This document shows positions 60,643-64,000 of a DNA stretch of 64,000 nt, piece by piece. Each line of letters begins with the position of its first letter. The first letter of the stretch is position 1. The stretch is taken from NCBI RefSeq assembly GCF_900129745.1, contig NZ_FQWS01000002.1, forward strand, positions 992,001 to 1,056,000, written 5' to 3'. This stretch comes from Winogradskyella jejuensis (GTDB lineage Bacteria; Bacteroidota; Bacteroidia; Flavobacteriales; Flavobacteriaceae). The notes beneath the pieces are model-generated. The model ran no database searches. It was not told where the DNA came from and saw nothing but the letters and a program-made list of their open reading frames with translations. The position numbers and the translations under genes are program-made.

Positions 60643-61017
60643 CTAAAAATGAGGCTTAATTCCTTTGAAGCGATTATATTTTCCTAAATCAATTTCATTA
60701 ATATTAGGGTCTTTTGATGAATAGGTAAGTTTAAACATTTTACCTATGCAACCTTTTCGCTTATTGTCAGATTCATCACATCTGAAAAAAGATAAAGATG
60801 TAGAACCAACATATGATTTCCCATCTACCTTAAACCTATATGAAATTGTATATCTAGCATTGCTCCTATACCTAAAATTGATTATTTCAGCTTCAGTTAT
60901 TTTACCATACTCTTCAAGCTCATCATATCTTATAGTGTTGTAGTAAATTCCACCTATAATTATAAATCCAAGTATTAGTATACCTATTATCTTTTCGTTC
61001 TTTTTTATGAACTTCAT
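60643..61017 (-). CDS. Membrane-anchored hypothetical protein downstream of hutH
   Basis: A 124-residue protein: a Lys-rich start, one membrane helix (about 9-27), and a beta-rich domain with Ala-Arg-Tyr-Thr-Ile-Ser-Tyr-Arg-Phe and Lys-Val-Asp-Gly-Lys-Ser-Tyr, then a Cys-Asp...Cys-Ile-Gly pair and Tyr-Ser-Ser-Lys-Asp-Pro. This resembles small DUF3592-like beta-domain proteins (strand, then Tyr-x-Val/Phe, Gly-x-x-Tyr), but I am not certain. It begins directly at the last base of hutH with no gap, so it is probably co-transcribed. Confidence 0.6.
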   Translation of the reverse strand: MKFIKKNEKIIGILILGFIIIGGIYYNTIRYDELEEYGKITEAEIINFRYRSNARYTISYRFKVDGKSYVGSTSLSFFRCDESDNKRKGCIGKMFKLTYSSKDPNINEIDLGKYNRFKGIKPHF

Positions 61018-62565
61018 TTACTGCTCCAACAAATCTGCTTTTATTCCATAATCATTCAAGAATAATTCAAAATCTGTGATATTGTATTTCTTTAAAAACT
61101 GGATTGACTTTTCAATATCATCATGAAGAATTTCGTCTTTCTTTAAAAAAGGGACTTCCTTTCTGTAGGCTTTCAAAAACAACTCTATAAACCTAGAGGA
61201 TTTTAATGGTTTTCTAAATTCCATAGCTTGCGAAGCATTAAACAATTCTATAGCTATAATGCGTTCTACATTTCGGATTAAATTATATGCTTGTACCGCA
61301 GCATTGGCGCCCATACTCACATGGTCTTCTTGCCCGTTACTTGATACAATACTGTCTACACTAGCTGGTGTTGCTAACTGCTTATTAGCACTTACAATAC
61401 TTGCTGCTGTGTATTGCGGAATCATAAAACCAGAATTGAGACCAGGATTGTTCACCAAAAATGCTGGTAAACCTCTCAAGCCAGAAACCAATTGAAAAAC
61501 ACGTCTTTCTGATATATTTCCAATTTCTGCCATAGCGATTTTTAGATAATCAAAAGCTAAAGCTAGTGGCTGTCCATGGAAGTTTCCAGCAGATATAATT
61601 TCATCTTCATCAGGAAAAATATTAGGATTATCAGTCACCGAATTGATTTCTGTAATCATTGTTTTCTCCACAAAATCTATCGTGTCTTTTGTTGCGCCAT
61701 GTACTTGAGGAATACATCTAAAAGAATATGGGTCTTGCACATGCTCTTTCTCACGAGCAATTAATTCACTTCCTTTTAAAAATTCTCTAAAACGACGCGC
61801 AACTTTTAATTGCCCTGCATGAGGTCTTACTATATGCACCAAATCGTTAAAGGGCTCTATTCTACCATCAAAAGCATCCAATGAAATACTAGCAACAATG
61901 TCCGCTAAGTAAGATGCCTTGTGAGATAACAAAAGACAGTATACACCATAAGCAGTCATAAACTGTGTTCCGTTTAATAAGGCTAAACCTTCTTTTGCCT
62001 CAAGTTTTATAGGCTTCCAATTGAATTTCTTTAATACTGTAGATGTCTTTACCAGCCGATTTTGGTAAGTCACTTTTCCTTTACCGATAATTGGCAAAGA
62101 CAAATGTGCTAATGGTGCTAAATCTCCAGATGCACCTAGTGAACCTTGCGTATATACAAACGGGAAAATATCATTATTAAAAAAATCAATTAAACGTTTC
62201 ACCGTATCTAATTGCACACCAGAATGCCCAAAACTTAAAGACTTTATCTTTAGCAAGAGCATTATTTTAACGATGACTTCTGGGACTTTATCTCCAGTAC
62301 CACAAGCATGAGACATCACCAAATTCTCCTGCAATTTTGTTAAATCACGCTTAGAAATCTCAACATTGTATAAGGAACCAAAACCCGTATTAATACCATA
62401 AAAAGGAGTGTCACTATCAGCAAGCTTCTTTTCTAAATAGCTTTTAGATTTTTTGATTTTAGATTTGGCTTCTTCCGATAGTTTAATCTTCTTATTCTCA
62501 AAAATGATAGTGTTAATATCCTTTAGCGTCAATAAAGAGGAAGAAATTGTATAGTATTTTGCCAT
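61018..62565 (-). CDS. hutH: Histidine ammonia-lyase (aromatic amino acid lyase family)
   Basis: A 515-residue protein of the family's usual length. The self-made MIO cofactor triad is Ala145-Ser146-Gly147 in Gly-Ser-Leu-Gly-Ala-Ser-Gly-Asp-Leu. The selectivity region Leu-Val-Met-Ser-His-Ala-Cys-Gly near residue 88 has the Ser-His of histidine lyases instead of the His-Leu of tyrosine lyases. A Gly-Asn-Phe-His-Gly-Gln-Pro segment near residue 325 is also conserved. It converts histidine to urocanate. No hutU, hutI or hutG gene is in the window, so the rest of the pathway is elsewhere or missing. Confidence 0.9.
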   Translation of the reverse strand: MAKYYTISSSLLTLKDINTIIFENKKIKLSEEAKSKIKKSKSYLEKKLADSDTPFYGINTGFGSLYNVEISKRDLTKLQENLVMSHACGTGDKVPEVIVKIMLLLKIKSLSFGHSGVQLDTVKRLIDFFNNDIFPFVYTQGSLGASGDLAPLAHLSLPIIGKGKVTYQNRLVKTSTVLKKFNWKPIKLEAKEGLALLNGTQFMTAYGVYCLLLSHKASYLADIVASISLDAFDGRIEPFNDLVHIVRPHAGQLKVARRFREFLKGSELIAREKEHVQDPYSFRCIPQVHGATKDTIDFVEKTMITEINSVTDNPNIFPDEDEIISAGNFHGQPLALAFDYLKIAMAEIGNISERRVFQLVSGLRGLPAFLVNNPGLNSGFMIPQYTAASIVSANKQLATPASVDSIVSSNGQEDHVSMGANAAVQAYNLIRNVERIIAIELFNASQAMEFRKPLKSSRFIELFLKAYRKEVPFLKKDEILHDDIEKSIQFLKKYNITDFELFLNDYGIKADLLEQ

Positions 62566-62641
62566 TTTGTGAGTTTTCTAAAAATCAAAAGTGAAAATAT
62601 CTTTTTGGCTATGCAACAAATGTTAATAATTACATAGTATT

Positions 62642-64000
62642 TTATGCTTCATCAACTTCTTCTTCGCCTTCAACTTGGGTTTGTTCTGGTTGCTTAAATA
62701 AATCAATATAAGCTTCGCCTAAATAGTCTATAATATGGCCAGCCAATAAGCTTTGGTAACCATATTCTTCAATAGCTAAATCACCAGCTCTACCATGCAG
62801 ATATACTCCAAAGAGTGTAGCCTCAATTGGATTGTATTTTTGGCATAAAAGCCCCGTAATAACACCCGTTAAAACATCTCCGGAACCGCCTGTTGCCATA
62901 CCTGGATTTCCTGTAACATTTATATATTTCTTTTCACCAAAGACTGTAATGGTATGAGCTCCTTTTATAACGACTATAACCTTGTGCTTCACTGAAAAAT
63001 CTGATGCTTTTTTAAGCTTATCAAAATCATCTGACCACTTACCTACTAATCGCTCTAATTCTTTAGGGTGCGGTGTTAATATTGAGTTTTCTGGAATTGA
63101 TTTTAGCAACGCATTATTTTCAGAAATAATATTTATAGCATCTGCATCAATAACTAATGGGGCTTTGTTAGATTTTAGAAAAGTTTGCAGTGCGGAAACA
63201 GTTTCAGAAGATTTTCCCAAACCTACACCAATTCCAATAGCGGATGGCTCAATATCAAAATTGATATCTGTTATCTTCTTTTCATCAGCATTTGCAATAA
63301 CCATTGCTTCTGGTAAACTAGATTGTAATGGATAATAGCCACATTTCGGAACATAAGCAGTAGCCAAACCTGCCCCTGATGATAAAACAGAACGCGTAGC
63401 TAATTGCACAGCACCAATTTTACCATAACTTCCACCAATAATAAGTCCATGTCCAAAATCGCCTTTATGAGAAAACTTTTCTCTAGGCTTATACATTGGG
63501 AGTACTTCATTCTTAGAAATTAACTCGTACTCAGTTTCAGAAGATATTAAATACTCTCGGTCGATGCCTATGTCTATAACTTCCCACTGAACAGTACAAT
63601 CTGAAGTTTCAGGCAAAAAGAAAATCAATTTTGGCGATTGAAAACTCAAGGTGTAATTTGCTCTAACCACACCATCTTTATCTTGTATGGGCTTATCTGT
63701 ATACCATCCAGATGGGATATCTACAGAAAGTGTAAAAGCATCCGAAGCCTTAAAATGATGAAATAGTGCTTTTATCCAATCTTCAATAGAACGATTAAGG
63801 CCAATGCCAAAGATAGCATCGACAATAATATCATCTTTATGAATCTCAGGAAAATCAGTTTCGCACTTTAATAATTGAGGCCATTTTTTGGTAACCGCCT
63901 TTACTTTATCATAACTTGTTAAGAAATCTTGAGAACGGCTATTCCCACAATTCACTACATAAACTTCTACATTATAACCATGGGTAATTAGGTGTCTTGC
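62642..64000 (-). CDS. nnr: Bifunctional NAD(P)H-hydrate epimerase/ADP-dependent dehydratase, 5'-truncated by the window
   Basis: The reading frame is open to the window edge at 64000; the visible part is about 450 residues. Its first residues (Ala-Arg-His-Leu) belong to the epimerase domain, and Asp-Ile-Pro-Ser-Gly-Trp near residue 120 is its substrate-contact region. The C-terminal dehydratase domain has His-Lys-Gly-Asp-Phe-Gly-His, His-Pro-Lys-Glu near residue 300 and Gly-Gly-Ser-Gly-Asp-Val-Leu near residue 370. The enzyme repairs damaged NAD(P)HX. The tail is acidic. A GTG at 63955 that could look like a start is an internal codon. Confidence 0.93.
   Translation of the reverse strand, partial: ARHLITHGYNVEVYVVNCGNSRSQDFLTSYDKVKAVTKKWPQLLKCETDFPEIHKDDIIVDAIFGIGLNRSIEDWIKALFHHFKASDAFTLSVDIPSGWYTDKPIQDKDGVVRANYTLSFQSPKLIFFLPETSDCTVQWEVIDIGIDREYLISSETEYELISKNEVLPMYKPREKFSHKGDFGHGLIIGGSYGKIGAVQLATRSVLSSGAGLATAYVPKCGYYPLQSSLPEAMVIANADEKKITDINFDIEPSAIGIGVGLGKSSETVSALQTFLKSNKAPLVIDADAINIISENNALLKSIPENSILTPHPKELERLVGKWSDDFDKLKKASDFSVKHKVIVVIKGAHTITVFGEKKYINVTGNPGMATGGSGDVLTGVITGLLCQKYNPIEATLFGVYLHGRAGDLAIEEYGYQSLLAGHIIDYLGEAYIDLFKQPEQTQVEGEEEVDEA

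Noticed and set aside
61018..62565. Tyrosine or phenylalanine ammonia-lyase of a flexirubin-type pigment cluster
   Set aside because: The selectivity region has Ser-His as in histidine lyases, and no ketosynthase or other pigment genes are nearby.
1..64000. tRNA, rRNA, riboswitch or CRISPR features
   Set aside because: No cloverleaf with a CCA-type end, no rRNA core sequences, no repeat-spacer array and no known riboswitch core could be found by eye; a covariance-model search would be the decisive check.

Overview
The window reads as chromosome from a low-GC member of the Bacteroidota, most likely a marine Flavobacteriaceae (Winogradskyella/Psychroserpens/Olleya-like; genus not resolvable by eye). 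The grounds are: gldF/gldG gliding genes; family-specific proteins (DUF4834, DUF4212, DUF5117-type metalloprotease, DUF4369/TlpA lipoprotein, 7TM-HD PgpH); promoters of the TAnnTTTG type; almost no Shine-Dalgarno sequences; and short intergenic inverted repeats typical of the family. I found no rRNA, tRNA, CRISPR array, prophage or intact insertion sequence. No gene-free stretch exceeds 300 bases. The longest (33862-34145, 57748-58006, 32925-33162, 40750-40976) hold at most promoters.

Layout. 0-5.2 kb: start of a YfhO-type membrane protein, DUF4834, an outer-membrane protein and a GNAT protein, then two PLP enzymes, an alpha-oxoamine synthase and a cysteine-synthase-like enzyme, best read as the cysteate acyltransferase/cysteate synthase pair for capnine-type sulfonolipids. 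5.2-13.5 kb: oligopeptidase B, YbaB, threonine aldolase, a zinc metalloprotease, prfB with its programmed +1 frameshift, an ArsC-like protein and a Lys-tailed secreted protein.

13.5-31.5 kb is a coherent acetate (C2) locus. It holds a cNMP/CBS/DUF294 nucleotidyltransferase-like protein with a DEDD exonuclease; isocitrate lyase and malate synthase (glyoxylate shunt) divergent from a RamB/ScfR-type XRE regulator; and a minus-strand gene string: porin, DUF4212 small subunit, Na+/solute symporter, small membrane protein, transporter-histidine kinase fusion, single-domain response regulator, small membrane protein, acetyl-CoA synthetase. A strong intrinsic terminator splits this string between symporter and kinase. 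An IS1-InsA-like zinc-finger/HTH protein without transposase catalytic domain lies upstream of the porin and shares a sequence motif with the porin promoter region.

31.5-42 kb: AGCS symporter, CPBP protease, membrane acyltransferase, alpha/beta hydrolase, LysR divergent from two small genes and an SbtA-type bicarbonate transporter, purC-phoH, and a SAM hydroxide adenosyltransferase-like protein. 42-49.7 kb: gldF, a BamE-like lipid-anchored or membrane protein gene inserted between gldF and gldG, gldG, dnaN, DUF4870, mnmE, TlpA-like lipoprotein. 49.7-64 kb: pgpH, thiolase, NlpC/P60 endopeptidase, TPR protein, gyrA, clpC, histidine ammonia-lyase and a 5'-truncated NAD(P)HX repair enzyme.

Starts were revised where an upstream non-ATG codon lay in a promoter or added an implausible extension. 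Three genes (phoH, gldG and the acyltransferase at 34146) appear to use TTG. All functional calls rest on motif reading without database searches.
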